Of a stretch of 64,000 nucleotides of DNA, positions 9,201-22,263 are shown piece by piece (the stretch's first letter is position 1; every line of letters starts with the position of its first letter). The position numbers and the translations under genes are program-made. The stretch lies in the NCBI GenBank assembly GCA_008508345.1, contig QNGE01002643.1, positions 43,506-107,505 on the forward strand, written 5' to 3'. Source of the DNA: Paragonimus westermani. Its lineage: Eukaryota; Platyhelminthes; Trematoda; Plagiorchiida; Troglotrematidae. The notes beneath the pieces were generated by a model that saw only the letters and a list, made by a program, of their open reading frames with translations, ran no database searches and was not told where the DNA came from.

Positions 9201-12200
9201 TAACCGGGCATTCAGCGAAGTCAAGTTGTACAACATTTACAGTCATTCGCAACGTTCGCGCTGAGAAAAAATTTCCATTCATCATTTTTTAACTGTTCAA
9301 AAGTCAACAAGCCGAAGACAATAAAAAACAAACTTTGGATGCTAATCCATTCCATATTCACTCTGAGCAGCGATACGGCGACATAAAAGCTTCACAGACA
9401 GATAAAAAATGTGTTACCATTCGTCTTGTGGTTGTCGAAAACGATGGTGGATTTGGGTGACTGGGTTGACAGTTGAAGTGTTGGATTTTCCGTTTTGACG
9501 CTCAGATCTTGACACGTTGGTGACATCCAGTCGGTTGTTAATGAAGTGTTTAACAGTTTGTTGAGCATTGGAAAAATATTTTCTCTGCTTACTGTTAGAA
9601 GTCGATATTAGTATTTTATTATCCATTTTGTATCACTTTTGCTAGAGAGCCATCTCCAAATCCATGTAACTAGAGACTAACATTGGGTTTTATTCAGATT
9701 TTGTTGTTGAGTAGGTTCACTGTACTGTTTAAGATGTGCTTGATTGCATGTAAACGTAAGGTAACTGTAGTATGAAAACCACAATTTGGATAGACATGGC
9801 TACACATCTTGAGACTTGACTTCGTTAGAACGTAATGTGTCCGTCGGGTGTCCTATAATCAAACAGCAAACCATTTTAACTGTGTGGATATTGAAAACAA
9901 ACTTCATATTAATCTAATTTTTTTTCCAAAGGTGAGTTCGCACCAACAAACCAATGCCTTCCTATGTATCTTGTAAAGTTTGTGATCTCAACCGTCAGGA
10001 TCGGGAACCTCTAAAGTTTTTGTTTCACGCCACTTTACCACAATGTTTTCAAGATCACTCCAGGCATATAAAAGTGTAGGCTATTCGGGCGTTAGAGATA
10101 TTTATACTAAGTCGTGGCAATTTGTATTTATCAACACTTGAAGCTTTGAAAGCTTTTTCCGTCGAGAGCTACTGCTTACTCTAATAAAAACTTATCAAAA
10201 AAGTATTGTTCAAACTTGACGCAATAAATTATTCTGTCTTCCACATCCGTTTAGTTAAACAACATGAAGTATGAGCGTTATATGTTGATTAAAAAGCTTT
10301 TCCGAGCAGTTCCCGCAGTTATTCACCTATACCACATGTTTACCCGCCAATACTCTTGGTATACTTATCCCTGGGGGGCCGCAATCCTTGCAGCATGATT
10401 CTTGTCATACTAGTGAAACGCCTATTGTTGGCCGTCAAACTGCCCAACCAACAAGCCACGTTAAACTATTTTCTATTGGAAACTACCATATTCAGTATCA
10501 TCATCCAAAATCTCACTATTCATTATGTGACCAGTTGAAAAAGCAAAACGGACAACGAGATCCCGGCAGGTGGAAATGGCTATATGATTCTTATAAGTCA
10601 AGGTTTGCGTCTTATCTTTCTAGTAATGTACTTAAACTAAGATGATGAAGCTGTCATGGTTTGTTTTGTCTGTTTCTGTACAGAGTGAACATTTCAATTT
10701 AAAACTGTCAAAGGAGGGTGCCCACTGTACGGTAATTCCTACTATATCTTTGACTCGTGTAGCAACTATTTCTGCCTCGGTGTCAAAATGAATTCGTCCA
10801 AACAACCTGTAAGTGCGTTTGTTCCAGTTGCTAATAAAACTTCTCACAAAGGAGTCTAACGGTTACAAGCAGGTCAGTTAAATAGTTACCATGTGGAAAC
10901 AAAGTTTATTTTTGATTGGCTCCCTCAAAGTTTTTTCCTCAGAACAGACGTTGTCTACTTGATCACGTAAACCTGCGGGCTGAACCCTACAGTTAGGCAG
11001 ACATTCAAAACCTTCCGATGCATAGCAGTTGTGAAGAGTCGCTTACACTGGTCTGTTGGTTTCCTAAAAGCGAAAGTTTGCCCTATTTCCAGTCCCCAAA
11101 TACTGACATAAGTGAATAAAAGCTGAAGTAGTGTAACATGTCACCGTTCATACCGGTATGATTTCCGGATCAGTTTGTAACTAACCACAAATGTTGTAAA
11201 GCTCTTCAACAGTTCAACATGTACGCCATACGCAAAACGAGGGTGCAAACAGCGATAACTCTACGCTAAAGTTGGAATACTGAAGTCGTAGATCAATACA
11301 GGTTAAAAAACGCCTCTTATTCAAAGTTTAAAGCGTATGACAGTTAGTTGACTAATTCCTGCAAAAAACTTTAATGCCAGAAGATTGTGCAATAACAAAT
11401 AATTGGAAGAATAGGAAAGGTTGCCACACACAAAAGCGGTTTAACGTAAGACAGGATTAAAATGGATGACGTAGACCAAGTTATCTCCAATATATCACAT
11501 ACCTCTTGTAGAGCTGACAACAGTCAAAGCATGAAACGTTCACAACTCAACCATCTTCACAGTTACCTGTGCTAATGTTAGGTCCAGTAGACAGCTCGTA
11601 GTTATACCACCTGTTAATTCGTAAAGTCATACTGGACGTTCTCGGTGCACAAAAGCATAAAGGGCTCGGAGGTAGTCAATGAGTGTGAACACAGATAGAC
11701 TGCGATAGAAAATATCTTCACGTTAATGTTCTACTGTTTTCCGAAATGAAACGTTTGTGAACGAAATGTGTGTGCACTTCAAAAAGTTGGATTTTTTATG
11801 TGAAAAAGGTTGTCAGATTTCATTCGGGTTAGAAAGTAAGTCGTGACTGACTACACGTCATAAAAATAAACCAAAAGTTGTCAATGACTGATCAATGTGA
11901 TCAAATCCATGACAAGCACAACACTGTAAATATTCAATCATCATCATAAAAGCATGGTAGTTAGTTTGAAATCATATTGCAGCGGCAAAATTTCGTTTAA
12001 ATCGTGTCATTTTCACTGAGTGACGACAACGACGTTTGAGAATGACCTATTCGAAGTATGTTTGTAGTTAAATCAAGGAGATCTCACTATACCCAACTTG
12101 AAGAAATGCATTCTTATGCTTGCTTTGCAGTCCAACTCAGATCGAAGCAGATGGGCCGCACGGGGGAGGGGATGCAAGCAATATACCGAGATAATGACTG

Positions 12201-12895
12201 CACTACTCCAGGGAGTTTTGATTTCCGATTGATTTGGTATATGCTTGCAAGGCCTTACCGTCTACCTGTGACCAAGGTTCGGTTGTCATTTGCGAAGAAC
12301 ATCAAAAAATTGCGAATTATGAACTTTCCGTCAAAATGCTTACTAATGTACGACTAACTGTGAGACTACTTGACAGTGAGAAGCTTCTTCTTATTACCTG
12401 CTTAGGAGGTTTCAATTCAAGTACGATTTCTATGGTTATTCGAAATCCCTAATCCCTCGTATCACAGTATGCTTACTCATCGAGTTTTTGAAGCTTAATG
12501 ACAAGTTAAGCTTGTGCGGCAGCCTGATAAAAATGAGATTATTTTAACGTATAATTATTTTGTTGACAACGTTACATCAACGGGGATCACTGAAATGTGA
12601 TGGTCGTTCTACTAAGGGAATAGAATTTAGTTTCAGTGTGCAATACTGGGAACAGATGAGACCCAAGCGATGAATTCGTCTACATTCGGACTTGAACGAT
12701 CAATAAAAATGTAGATACATTTTGCAAACTAGAAATAGAGTTATAAATAATAGCAAGATGGTATGTGAAATACTTTTTTTCCAGTTTCTAGCACCACGTC
12801 TTAATGATTGCACTTGGTTCGTAAACGACTCATCACATGAGGGCAGTAGTCAAGGCTGGATGATGCACACTCACTTCCTTGTTCCTGTGGAACTA
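6259..12895. other. Long non-coding stretch, nothing identified
   Basis: I see only short ORFs without family features. The missing last TPH exon should lie somewhere in the first part, but a handful of codons cannot be recognised by eye. A hammerhead-like string near 8645 was checked and rejected. Confidence 0.4.
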
Positions 12896-12900
12896 GTCAC

Positions 12901-13235
12901 GTGAATCACACGACCAGGCGCTTATCTGAACGTATTCGTGAGCACTATCTAGCCTGGATCAACAGCAGAGTCATCAAGACAATTACCAGCGCAAGTGTTG
13001 CACACCTCGTTGATACAAATCATCCTGTCAACCTGGCCTCCTCTTTTCGTCTGATTTACCTAGTCAACGGCGGTCGCCCAAAAGCTGACAAATGCCGAAT
13101 CTTGGCCACGGCTGAAGCAATCGGAATTCGACTGAATAATCCACCTTTGTGAGCACAGAAGCGCTTTGTTCAGGCGTTGAAGTTGCCACGGCCAACCACC
13201 CACACCACGACAAATCAAAACGTCATGGTTCCAGT
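12901..13235 (+). pseudogene. Penelope-like element, GIY-YIG endonuclease C-terminal relic
   Basis: The frame contains RRLSERIREHYLAWI, SVAHLVDTNHPVN, and CRILATAEAIGIRLNNPPL. This pattern resembles the C-terminal end of trematode proteins with a GIY-YIG nuclease: a basic 'R-EH' helix, 'H-x-x-x-T-x-H', then 'E-A-I-x-I-R'. A TGA at 13150-13152 follows PPL. The same frame then continues plausibly (AQKRFVQAL), so the stop looks like a disabling change. The reverse transcriptase part is not visible upstream. A similar tail could come from another GIY-YIG transposon, so the class is less certain than the domain. Confidence 0.6.
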
Positions 13236-13239
13236 CATA

Positions 13240-16200
13240 ATGGTGACATAATCGTATCAAAACGTTGTCTGCTTGTGAGCCTGTGACGTGTGCGACCTCA
13301 ATTGAACTGACAGCTCCGTTTCACATAAATGTTATGTATTTGGCTTGATGATGAATAAACGAAAACAAGCTTGTTCGCTACACCATTTTTCTGATGAGTA
13401 CTGTAGTGAAGATAAACGGTCACACCGTACTACTTACACCACTATTCAGTAGCAGCATGAATCGAAATGATCGCGGGACAAATACGAGAAGGATTATTGG
13501 AGAGCAGCATCATGTGGAATGGCTTTCGCCACATGACGGAACTAAGACATGGTGTATAAAGCGTCTGGAGCATCTTTATATCAGTGTAGTGTGCAAATGA
13601 GTGTTTCTGTTCGTAGTCCCGTTGAGACGCATGAGTCGTGTATTGGTTTCCCCAAATAAACAACTTCTATGCCATCCGCCTTCTCGGTTCACAACAGTAC
13701 TATGAAGATTTTGAACCATTCCAGATGTCAGATATTGAGAGGCAGTTTATATGAAAGCACATTTTTTCGCAGCCACAGCGCAAACACTATTTTCGCAATG
13801 TTCCCAAGTAAGCACCACCTGACAGCAAACATGGACGCCGTTAATAATGTGGAAATAAAATGCAGAAACAAGATGTTTTCGTGGACCATTCTACCGGCTG
13901 TCAATTTGAAATAAACCCGGTTACAGTGTTTACGATCAGACTACAATCGCGAGTTAGACTGACTCTTTTGACAACCTAAGTAAACGAGTGATATTTTCGT
14001 TTTTCTAAACAAACTTGTCTGTCCCAAATAAACTCCGCTGAACATTGATTGCAAAACTGAGGAAGTATAAGTCGCCGGATTGATCAAGTGGCTGAAACTG
14101 AATTTCTGAAATTTTGCATGATTCATGACTCTGAATTGTTTACACTGGCTGCTGATGGTTAAAAGCAACTGCAAGGCGATCAGACGATGACGTGGTCAAA
14201 AGCTATGAAAGCCTTAGTGGTCCCGTTGAGCAAGGATGGTAGATGCCAGCTGTCTGGTTGCGAAGTTCCTGACCACCTACACCCCTGCTTGGTAGCACTG
14301 TTTGATATAACAGCGTGTCGTAGCTAATCGCCAGCCTTTATCCGTAGAGTTGCTAAGCTATTATTTCCATAATGATCCAGTGATTTGTATCTCCCTTTCC
14401 GCTTCTTGCATCTATGTTTGTTAACTATTTTACTACTCTGCGGACCACTGTCTGGACCTACAGTAGACTCAAGCTTAAAAATGACGATGGTGATGATGTT
14501 AGGGTAAATATCGAAAAACGCAGTTGTTCAAAAGTTATTTGTGCAGTCGAGATAAACCACATTTTGTTTAAAGTTGTAAGCTACTGTTTCGCTATCTACG
14601 TGCGTCTACTGAACAGTAATTAATAGGTCACTATTTTGGCTTTCGTCGCAGTGTGAAGCAAACCTCCGATTGAGGTGAGGATATGCATTTCTGGCACAAA
14701 AACCAGTAACAACCTTCAGCTGCATCATCCACACTTCAACGTGTAACTGGAGCTAAACAACACCCGCATTCGATCATCCGTATACTGAGTAATAAAATTT
14801 CAATCGAAAATATCAAGATCTGAATAACCGTCGTACATTTTTGTGGGCTAAAGCAGTGCAAGCACATGAGAGGTGTAAAAATCACACGCAATCCTCTAAC
14901 TCTACTGGCCGTCGCCTCGTGTGCTGACCGATGAGTATTTGCACCCTCATTCTGGTACTTTCTCTGAGGTCATAGAGTCGACCCCTGAAGTTTAGCTGGG
15001 TTGGCGAGATCCAATAAGATTGAGGTGAATGTCCATCACTTCGATAATAATCAATGAGATCCAGTGTTTGCTAGTAGTTCACTTGACCAGACTAAGAAGG
15101 CTGAAAAACTGTGTCCAAAATGTTTACCCAACCTGGGCCTAAATCGAACCCTCCGGAAGACGTTTTGATGCAATCCAGAATATCGAATGTGCTTCGTGAG
15201 TGTATTTCTGATTACACTGGATTTTGGTACACAATTCGTTAGAAGTACGCAAGGGCAACTTCGAAAGGGGATTTCAAACCGTGAAAACCAAAAAGGGATG
15301 AGGCACCTGAGGGTAATTACGATAAAATAGCTATCTTAGTTTTGTATAGAAACGATCAATACTTTTTTGGTCATATGGCCAACAGTGTTTTCTTTTAGTT
15401 TACTACTGCGCAAGGAATGGTATAACAATATCTAGCAAAGATGATCAATTTTGTTTTTCCCGGTTTTCTGGAAGCGGGTAAAGTTTGTTAATACTGGGAG
15501 AAAAAAGCTTTGTCAATGGAGATGGTCGTTTAGCTGAAGATGCAACGTTCAGATAGGTAGAGTATACGTCGATTTCCTCCAGGTCAGTTTCATTCGTGGC
15601 GGACTTGAACAATGAAAACAAAGAGAAAATAAATGACAGTTATTTGTTGTCAATTAGTTGTTACACAAAAGTGAATACAAACCGAAAGAGACATCTTGTG
15701 ATGGCGTCCAGTTAACCGCAATAGCAGACGGTTATCTACAAACGATAGCCAGAAAGTCACCTAATGTGAAGCCTCAATTTTCAAAGAGATACAGAATTCT
15801 CCGGTCAAATTAAATGTGAGATAAAAACTACACGTACACTCTTACACTATGAATACAAAACTAAAATGTCAGAGTGAAATGTTTGACATCTGATTCCGAA
15901 ATGTTTGATTTCATTTCACGAAGGTAACTGTGAAATCAAAGGAGCAGCTGCAACTCAAAATTCGTAACGTTCATCAAACATCGTTAGTGGCCTAGTATGA
16001 ACAAACTGTAACATGCTCATTTTCACTTTTTCTACAAGTTTTTTTTCTAAACTTATGTGTACTACTTAGATATGACGTCCTCATCAATTTAGACTCCATC
16101 TCTGGATAAAATTGATTCAAATAAGCTGTGTGTGAGAAAAAATCCTAATCGCATGTATGGTCATGGGTTCATAAAATGAGTGATTTTTGAACGTGACTGC

Positions 16201-16468
16201 ATGAAAAGAAGCTAAATAGAAGAGCTGGACGAAAAGCGAAATAAAACGCGAATTTTGAAACGCACTACTTCGAACAGCAATGAAACTCAGCTAAAGATGA
16301 CAACATTTACAATCAGAACAGCTTGGTATCATGCACAGTTTTAGAGCGTCAGACTAGTTCACAAACAGAAATTAGAGTTGGGACAGACGTTCATGAAACA
16401 CGAAAGTAGGAATGTCACTTCAGAATACACGTAATTTAGCCTCTCAAACAGATAGGTCTCATTTTTAC
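13240..16468. other. Non-coding stretch, nothing identified
   Basis: Only short ORFs without recognisable motifs, good splice context or repeats were seen on either strand. Confidence 0.4.
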
Positions 16469-17023
16469 CTCAAACGGGGACTCTTTTTGACCTCTTACGT
16501 ATAACGGGTGGACTATACATGGTATCTGGCCAGTATGTTTGCCATCCATTCTGGCACTATTTAAGGATTGCGGAGACAAATCATTCACAGGAGAAGAACT
16601 GTGTTCGGTATTTTCGGTTAAATAACAGGGACCGGTTGAGTGGAATGATCCATTCTGCTGCACACTACGATTGACAGAACCGTTCATGCTGGAAACGGTT
16701 TGGGAAACAATTTCCTTTCCCTGCGTTCCCTCAATGCCAAGTTCATCCAACTCGTCGATTTTTACCGATTCTGTTAAGTCGGTATCTGCGGAGTTTATTA
16801 CCGGTTCTAGCTGGAGACTGCAAGCAATAGCGATTTGACGTCGCAGTTCACTTGACTTCAGTAGCAATGCTGGATTGGGACTGGTCTTCATTGATCGCAG
16901 GGACATGCGTGGCGCACGCTCATTGTGGTTCACCGTTTCCGAAGATGGTATAAAGCATACGGGCAGACTACTTCTAGACCGTTTCACGTCATCTTCTTGG
17001 AGAGCGTCAACAGTGCGTGAGAC
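16469..17023 (-). CDS. Exon-like open block of an unrecognised, disordered protein
   Basis: On the - strand, an acceptor (CGTTCATAG) is followed by 555 nt, exactly 185 open codons, and then by a donor-like GAG|GTAAAA. This is a phase 0 exon model. The ORF continues past the donor to a stop at 16436. The peptide begins VSRTVDALQEDDVKRSRSSL and is rich in Ser, Asn and Thr with scattered acidic stretches (ESVKIDELDELGIEG). It has no membrane segment or known domain that I can name, and looks intrinsically disordered. It lies about 4 kb downstream of ARL13B on the same strand. It could therefore be a far C-terminal exon of that gene, or belong to a separate gene. I do not recognise the family. 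Confidence 0.5.
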
Positions 17024-20000
17024 CTATGAACGAGAAAAATGAAGGTTTTTGAGCAGCATAGTAAACCGGAAGCAAGGAGGTAAAATATGTATATTCTTCT
17101 TGTGAAATATGTTAAAAATTATTGTGACACCCATTAGCATCAACCACACTGTCGTGCCATGTCTCATGCATGAAATCTCCTTCAGCCTACCAGGTATTTG
17201 CCGTCAAACTGTAGTAATTAAATTGCAAAGAGATGATATTTGGTTATCAAAAGTATCTCACGAACAGCGCGGTAGTTTGCCCATGGTTACCTGAACTTTA
17301 CTGACCATCGACCACTTCTTTTGCAATTATCATCTCTCCTATCTACCCAAATGGATTTCCAAACTCAATTAGGCTATTTTTGTCGGGCTACTCACTCATT
17401 TGATGAGACAAAACACTCAGCCAATAATCCTAACAACAAAAGCTTTGAGTAAACTTTTGGAAATGAAAGTGCCAAGTTAACGAAAACAACTGGAGCTTAT
17501 CACTTATTAGGGGAGTGTTTCAATTAGCAGTTGTAACCGATCACAAATATTCTCCATGGTCAGATATTGACATTGTACGTAGTGATAAGAAAACGGAGGT
17601 TTTGCGGAGCGCTGACTGTTATATATGTACATATATATACATAAATATTTGCTATACGCGTCACAGTCCTAAATAAAAGGTACGAATACGTTACGCATGA
17701 AAAAATGACAAAGAACACACATTTTCATGATAGAAGCATAATTTGCTTTGATTCCGCACCAAATCCGGCAACGTCTTCAACAATGGACGAGTCTTGCTCG
17801 TCGGGCCTGGGCCAAAGAGCGTTAAGGTCTTAAAGAAACAAAACTTGACTTTAGAGCCTGTATTCCACAGGTCAGAACCATATAGCGACCACCCACTTAC
17901 TGTTTCCCTTCCAACCCAAGTTGTTCGGAAAAGCAAGACAAGGCGAGCGATGAATTGTAGTCTGTGAAGCACGTCCCAGTCAGATAGGCTTTTATAGCAA
18001 TATCAGCTGGCTTATCACCATGGCAGAAGTGCCTAATCCAAAAACACAGGGGCGAAGCGTATGGCGTGATTCTATCAAATGCATGCAGTGCAAATAATAC
18101 GCCGTTAATCGAAAACAACAGGCATTCGAACATCATCCGCATAGGTTAACCAGGTTGTACAACTATACAGAAAGACTGCGTGTGATGATTCGCCGTATAC
18201 TTTACCCCCTCGAGGAGAGGCCGACATTAGGCCGATAGCACATGTGTCATTAGAACATATATAGCTTTTGGGCTTTGGCTACTTGAGAAATCTACCCGGG
18301 TAAGTGTTGTCGTGCACATTTAACTTTAAGCTGTGCCGTGTAGGCCACAGTCCGGACTACCCTTGATCCGACAGTGGTCCAGAAGACGACAGACTCATAA
18401 AATGCACCAGGTGTACGTAGTAGATTATTACTAGGAATTTATAAGGAAACAAAGTAAAAATCTAACAGATGCAAACTGGTCACAGGATTTGACAAATTGC
18501 CATGCCCGAGAGTGGTTTCATCCGGCAGTGTGGACAGTATAGCACTTTCAATTTGGAAGATGGTACCTACCAACCTTGCTCAGCGGGACGGACAAGGCTT
18601 TTATGGCCCGTGACTACATCACAGTTTGGCCCCATCGCAATTTCGTCCATCCACCAGCAGTCTTACTGAAAGGACCTGCAGTTCAAAAGGCACTTGGCCA
18701 GATTACGGAGTACGTGAACCAGCCAATGTAGAGTGCACATTTTCATTACCTCAGTCATCCGTCGTCACGAAATGTGTTGCGTTGTTCGCATAATCTGTCA
18801 CCTGAGATAAGGTAACGGGCAGAAAAAACGGTGATAGAACACCATGAGCCCATTCGTATGGTCCACGTGAAGCGAGATCGAATCTACACGCTTGCATATT
18901 CTCCCCTCGATCAACAGTTGGACGACCCTGAAATGCTATAGTTTAAGAAAATTAACGGATGAATTACGTGCTTTTGCTATTCTTGTGTGCAGTTCGTCAT
19001 GAAGTGATACTATTCAGATGGGGTAAGCGATGGACAGTTTAAAACAGTTTACCTGTAACAACAAAGATGGGATCGTGGTCAGCCCAGTTTTGTGACAACA
19101 CTATATACCTTGAAGGTACAAAGTGCTCAGCATACAGGCAAGCTTTCTCATTTGACTGATTCACTACCATTCGAGTGCTGCTTTCGATGAAACTGAGTAC
19201 AGTGGTAGCCTCCGCAAATTTAAAATCAGACAATTTAAAGGCTAACAGGAGCTACACTGCGAGATCTTTAGAACACTCAAGTGCTCTGTCCAGAATACTA
19301 ACCGTTAAGCAGCTGAATTGCGAGCACATCTTATCAGATAGCATCAGCCAAGTATACAAATGGACTATCTCCAACGTGTCGCCAACGACGATCATAAACA
19401 TAGGCTTTTGTCAGTCTTAATGTATAACTCCAATTTTTGTTGAAGGGAATTCAAGCCTGAACTACAAACCAGTTAAGTAGGTTGAGATCTGATTGTATTG
19501 CATTACAATCTGGGACAATATCGTCAGCATTCATTGAGACTCAAGTCACTGCGTGAGCAGTCCTATACATTTGTGTCGGCACTTGACCGAGGTAGTCTCA
19601 GGAACGACACCGACAGCAAAGCGTCATGAGATTGGACTGGAGCGACTTCATGACTGCAGAAAGTTCAGTTAGCCAGAGCGCACGCACAAACCAGTGCAAG
19701 CGAAAATGTGGTCCCTAGGCGGCAACCAACCACAAACAACCACCAGATACTACATCGAATTTGTTTGGAAGTGGTGATAGCTACAATAATTTGCCCGGAC
19801 GTGTATCGGATTCAAACAGCCAAATAGCTTAAGTCAGGGTCGTAGAACGTAACGAATGGACTAATCAAAACAACAAGCTTGTCCTCCAATAGCAATCATT
19901 AATTTAAACACCGTCGGTCCTCTTCGAATGGGGCACTGTATTTTAAGTAACCGAAATTGCTTAAATCCACTTCTACTGTTCTGATTTTCTCGACTAGATA

Positions 20001-21074
20001 ACGAAGTACGGAATATGAATCGGGATAGGGAAGGGAGATCGGGCAACGCTGACAAACACTACCTACGATGCCAAAAGGTGGTGGTAATTCAAAGTGTGCG
20101 CTTATTCTGCTTGAGGTATGTCGGCAAGATTTTTCCGATTATTTTGCCATACTTCTCAGACACACCGTTCAAAACGTACCAATACTAGAAGTCCGCCCGT
20201 CAATTAAGTTTAAATCCTAGTCGGATGCCTGAGAAGGCAACGAATATCTACTTTCTGCCAGTATAGTTTTGTAATAATGGTTAAAGTAGTGCAAAAATAT
20301 GAGCAATACAATCAAAGCCATACAGGAATCGATTTTGTTCTCTAAGGGCATGTCCCTTCTTTGTAGCAGCCATCCAGCGATCAGTGTCCTGGATGCGGTC
20401 ACAATCAAAATTATTCCTTCACGGTTGCTACAAACAATGCGAACATCTTTCTTCACGGTTAGGACACCTAGGGAAGGATCTTATACAAATGCTACAAGCC
20501 TCTCAATTCATGTGTTCTGCGACAGTACGGCCAGCTACCAGATTGGGTCAGGCGATCCAACCACAAAGATTTCTAGGTGGAGTTTTTCTGAGTCTGGCAT
20601 GCTGGAACTAGTTTTGATATCAATGCATTTTGCTTGGTGTCTACATAACACAATAGATTTTGGTTTTTTCAAAATCTACGTTTACTTGATGAACAACCTC
20701 GGAATAAAGTTCGGAATAAGTCAGTTTATGCTGGCAGATTTAGTCGGTTGGACTTACTTAGTTATCTCAGTAAATGTCTCACTATGTGTCGTAATATATC
20801 ACCGTTTACACGAAATACCATTTCTTAAACTCTGTTCACACACATGATACACAAACAGGGGTGGCGACCCGATATGGTGATTTTCTTCATTACTTGTTTG
20901 CCTGTCATCTGTCAGCAGCCTCGTTTACCGATGGAAGACTCTATGATGAGACCACTTTCAGTCGTTTGTGGCTGTAACAAAATATCCACCACCTTACCAA
21001 CGTAAACCGTGAACTCTGGCTCACCATGCTGAATCGAACTGGCTATGAAGATAGTAGACAATCAAATTATTTCT
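17024..21074. other. Non-coding stretch, nothing firm
   Basis: This is intron if the 16469-17023 exon belongs to the ARL13B gene, otherwise intergenic. An AT-rich dinucleotide patch lies near 17620-17650. ORFs at 17691-18142 (-) and 20299-20847 (+) showed no family features. Confidence 0.4.
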
Positions 21075-21488
21075 TTAATAACCATACATATGTAACGCTG
21101 CCGACATAGGCGAATGAAAAAATAATCGTACTCTTTTGTCCAAATCAACCTTGTTTGCTTTCATCATTGTGGATGGTGCAAATGTCGCCTCAGACACCTC
21201 TTCCAGTACAACAGGGATTTCTTCGTTGAAAGTGGCATCACCATTTGACTGAACGACATCCGCTTCCCGAGCAGCCGTGCGCTCTCGACGTTCTCTGACC
21301 AGACGTACTCGTTCGCGTCGGGCCTCTCGCTCCAAAGCCTGCTCTCTGGCTTGCTTAGACACGTCTGCACGAATGCGCGCTTCTAGATTAGCAAGGTCCG
21401 ACTCAATGTAAGCCAGTAACCACCGCAGGCCGTCGCGAATAGCTCTGTCCAACTTTTTGCCAGGATGCAAAAACGCGCAACACCTTTC
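21075..21488 (-). CDS. ARL13B: ARL13B exon: end of G domain and coiled coil
   Basis: After the acceptor CTCTACAG the exon opens with ERCCAFLHPGKKLD, in the position of the usual 'EPCSAxxGxGKKID'. It then gives the amphipathic helix and a long Arg/Glu-rich coiled coil. The reading frame ends at 21075. A possible internal donor is AAG|GTTGAT at a codon boundary (21150 region), which would allow splicing to a downstream C-terminal exon in phase 0. Confidence 0.85.
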   Translation of the reverse strand, partial: ERCCAFLHPGKKLDRAIRDGLRWLLAYIESDLANLEARIRADVSKQAREQALEREARRERVRLVRERRERTAAREADVVQSNGDATFNEEIPVVLEEVSEATFAPSTMMKANKVDLDKRVRLFFHSPMSAALHMYGY

Positions 21489-22263
21489 CTGTAGAGAAAC
21501 AGGTAACGATGTTGCACTTTGTTAAAGGACGGTAGGTACACCCCAACAAGAGACAGTGGTAATAGACTGCATAGTGCATTAACTAGCGCGATACGTCCTA
21601 TTATTCACAATTTTATACACATATAACGCCAATACTTGTTAAAGTAAGGTGCATTCAAATCACTCGAATACACTTTCAAGATTAAACTTCATTACCAATG
21701 TAAAAACTTCGCAGGCCGAAAACAACCAGCAGTTTTGCCATTGAACTCACAAAGCGACACGGACAGCGGTGTTGATTGACCAGGTCATCCAGCTGCAAAG
21801 TGTCTATCAACTCTGACTCATCCAAAGCGTCCGCTGAGTCGCGTTTGTTTGCCAATCTTAAATTAAGATGTTCAGCCTACTAAGAAAATCCATGACTTAC
21901 AAAAGAACAGGCTTTCCAGAAATAGACGGGTGTGCTAGAAGTTTGGCTAGCACCATACGACATTCTTTAAGTCTTTCGGAAGCGACTGAGTCCACCACAA
22001 AGATGACCCCATGCACTTCTGCGAAGTAAGTTTGCCAGATATCACGTATATTTCTGCCTCCACCGAGGTCGTATAGATTGACGTTGTATTTGTCAATGGA
22101 AAACTCAATTCGATCAAAACCGATTGTAGGCGCGACTAAGTCGCTAGAAACTGGTGTATAGCGTTGCTGATTAATCAGGAACAATAACTTACGTCCTTTG
22201 ATGCTTCGTGTAGCAGTTGTCTTACCAGCATTGTCAAGGCCTAAAATTATCAGGTAGATTTCT
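21075..22263 (-). CDS. ARL13B: ARL13B, ciliary Arf-like GTPase (three exons, N-terminus missing)
   Basis: ARL13B is an atypical Arf-family GTPase of the ciliary membrane. In other animals it acts as an exchange factor for ARL3 and is needed for cilium structure and ciliary protein delivery. Exons on the - strand are 22263-21901, 21856-21751 and 21488-21075, with canonical GT-AG introns of 44 and 262 bp. They encode the P-loop GLDNAGKT, switch I VAPTIGF, the DLGGG switch II that sets ARL13B apart from ordinary Arls, GVIFVVDS, HPSISGKPVL, the guanine-specificity motif NKRD, and then GKKLDRAIRDGLRWLL. A long basic coiled-coil helix (EARIRADVSKQAREQALERE) follows, as in the family. The N-terminal exon with the palmitoylated cysteines was not found. 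The C-terminal proline-rich tail is absent unless further exons exist; the last frame closes at 21075. Confidence 0.93.
21751..21856 (-). CDS. ARL13B: ARL13B exon: guanine-specificity NKRD segment
   Basis: The exon is 106 nt. The split Leu codon at the 44-bp intron restores LLLANKRDSADAL, followed by the helix LDDLVNQHRCPCRF. NKRD corresponds to the NKxD motif. The donor TTT|GTGAGT at 21750 gives a phase 0 junction to the next exon. Confidence 0.92.
21901..22263 (-). CDS. ARL13B: ARL13B exon: P-loop to HPSISGKPVL
   Basis: An acceptor (TTTGTCCCAACAG) precedes EIYLIILGLDNAGKT. The frame is open to the donor TTTT|GTAAGT at 21900. Between the P-loop helix and switch I, about ten extra residues (GRKLLFLINQQ) are present that typical family members lack. 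They coincide with an intron-like 26-nt string that starts GTAAGT and ends CAG. Confidence 0.92.

Noticed and set aside
16436..16987. Treating the 183-codon ATG ORF as a complete gene
   Set aside because: The open frame extends upstream to a splice acceptor and contains a donor before its stop, so an internal exon fits better.
20299..20847. 182-codon + strand ORF
   Set aside because: No motif, poor codon pattern, a competing open - strand frame, and no splice context. Probably chance.
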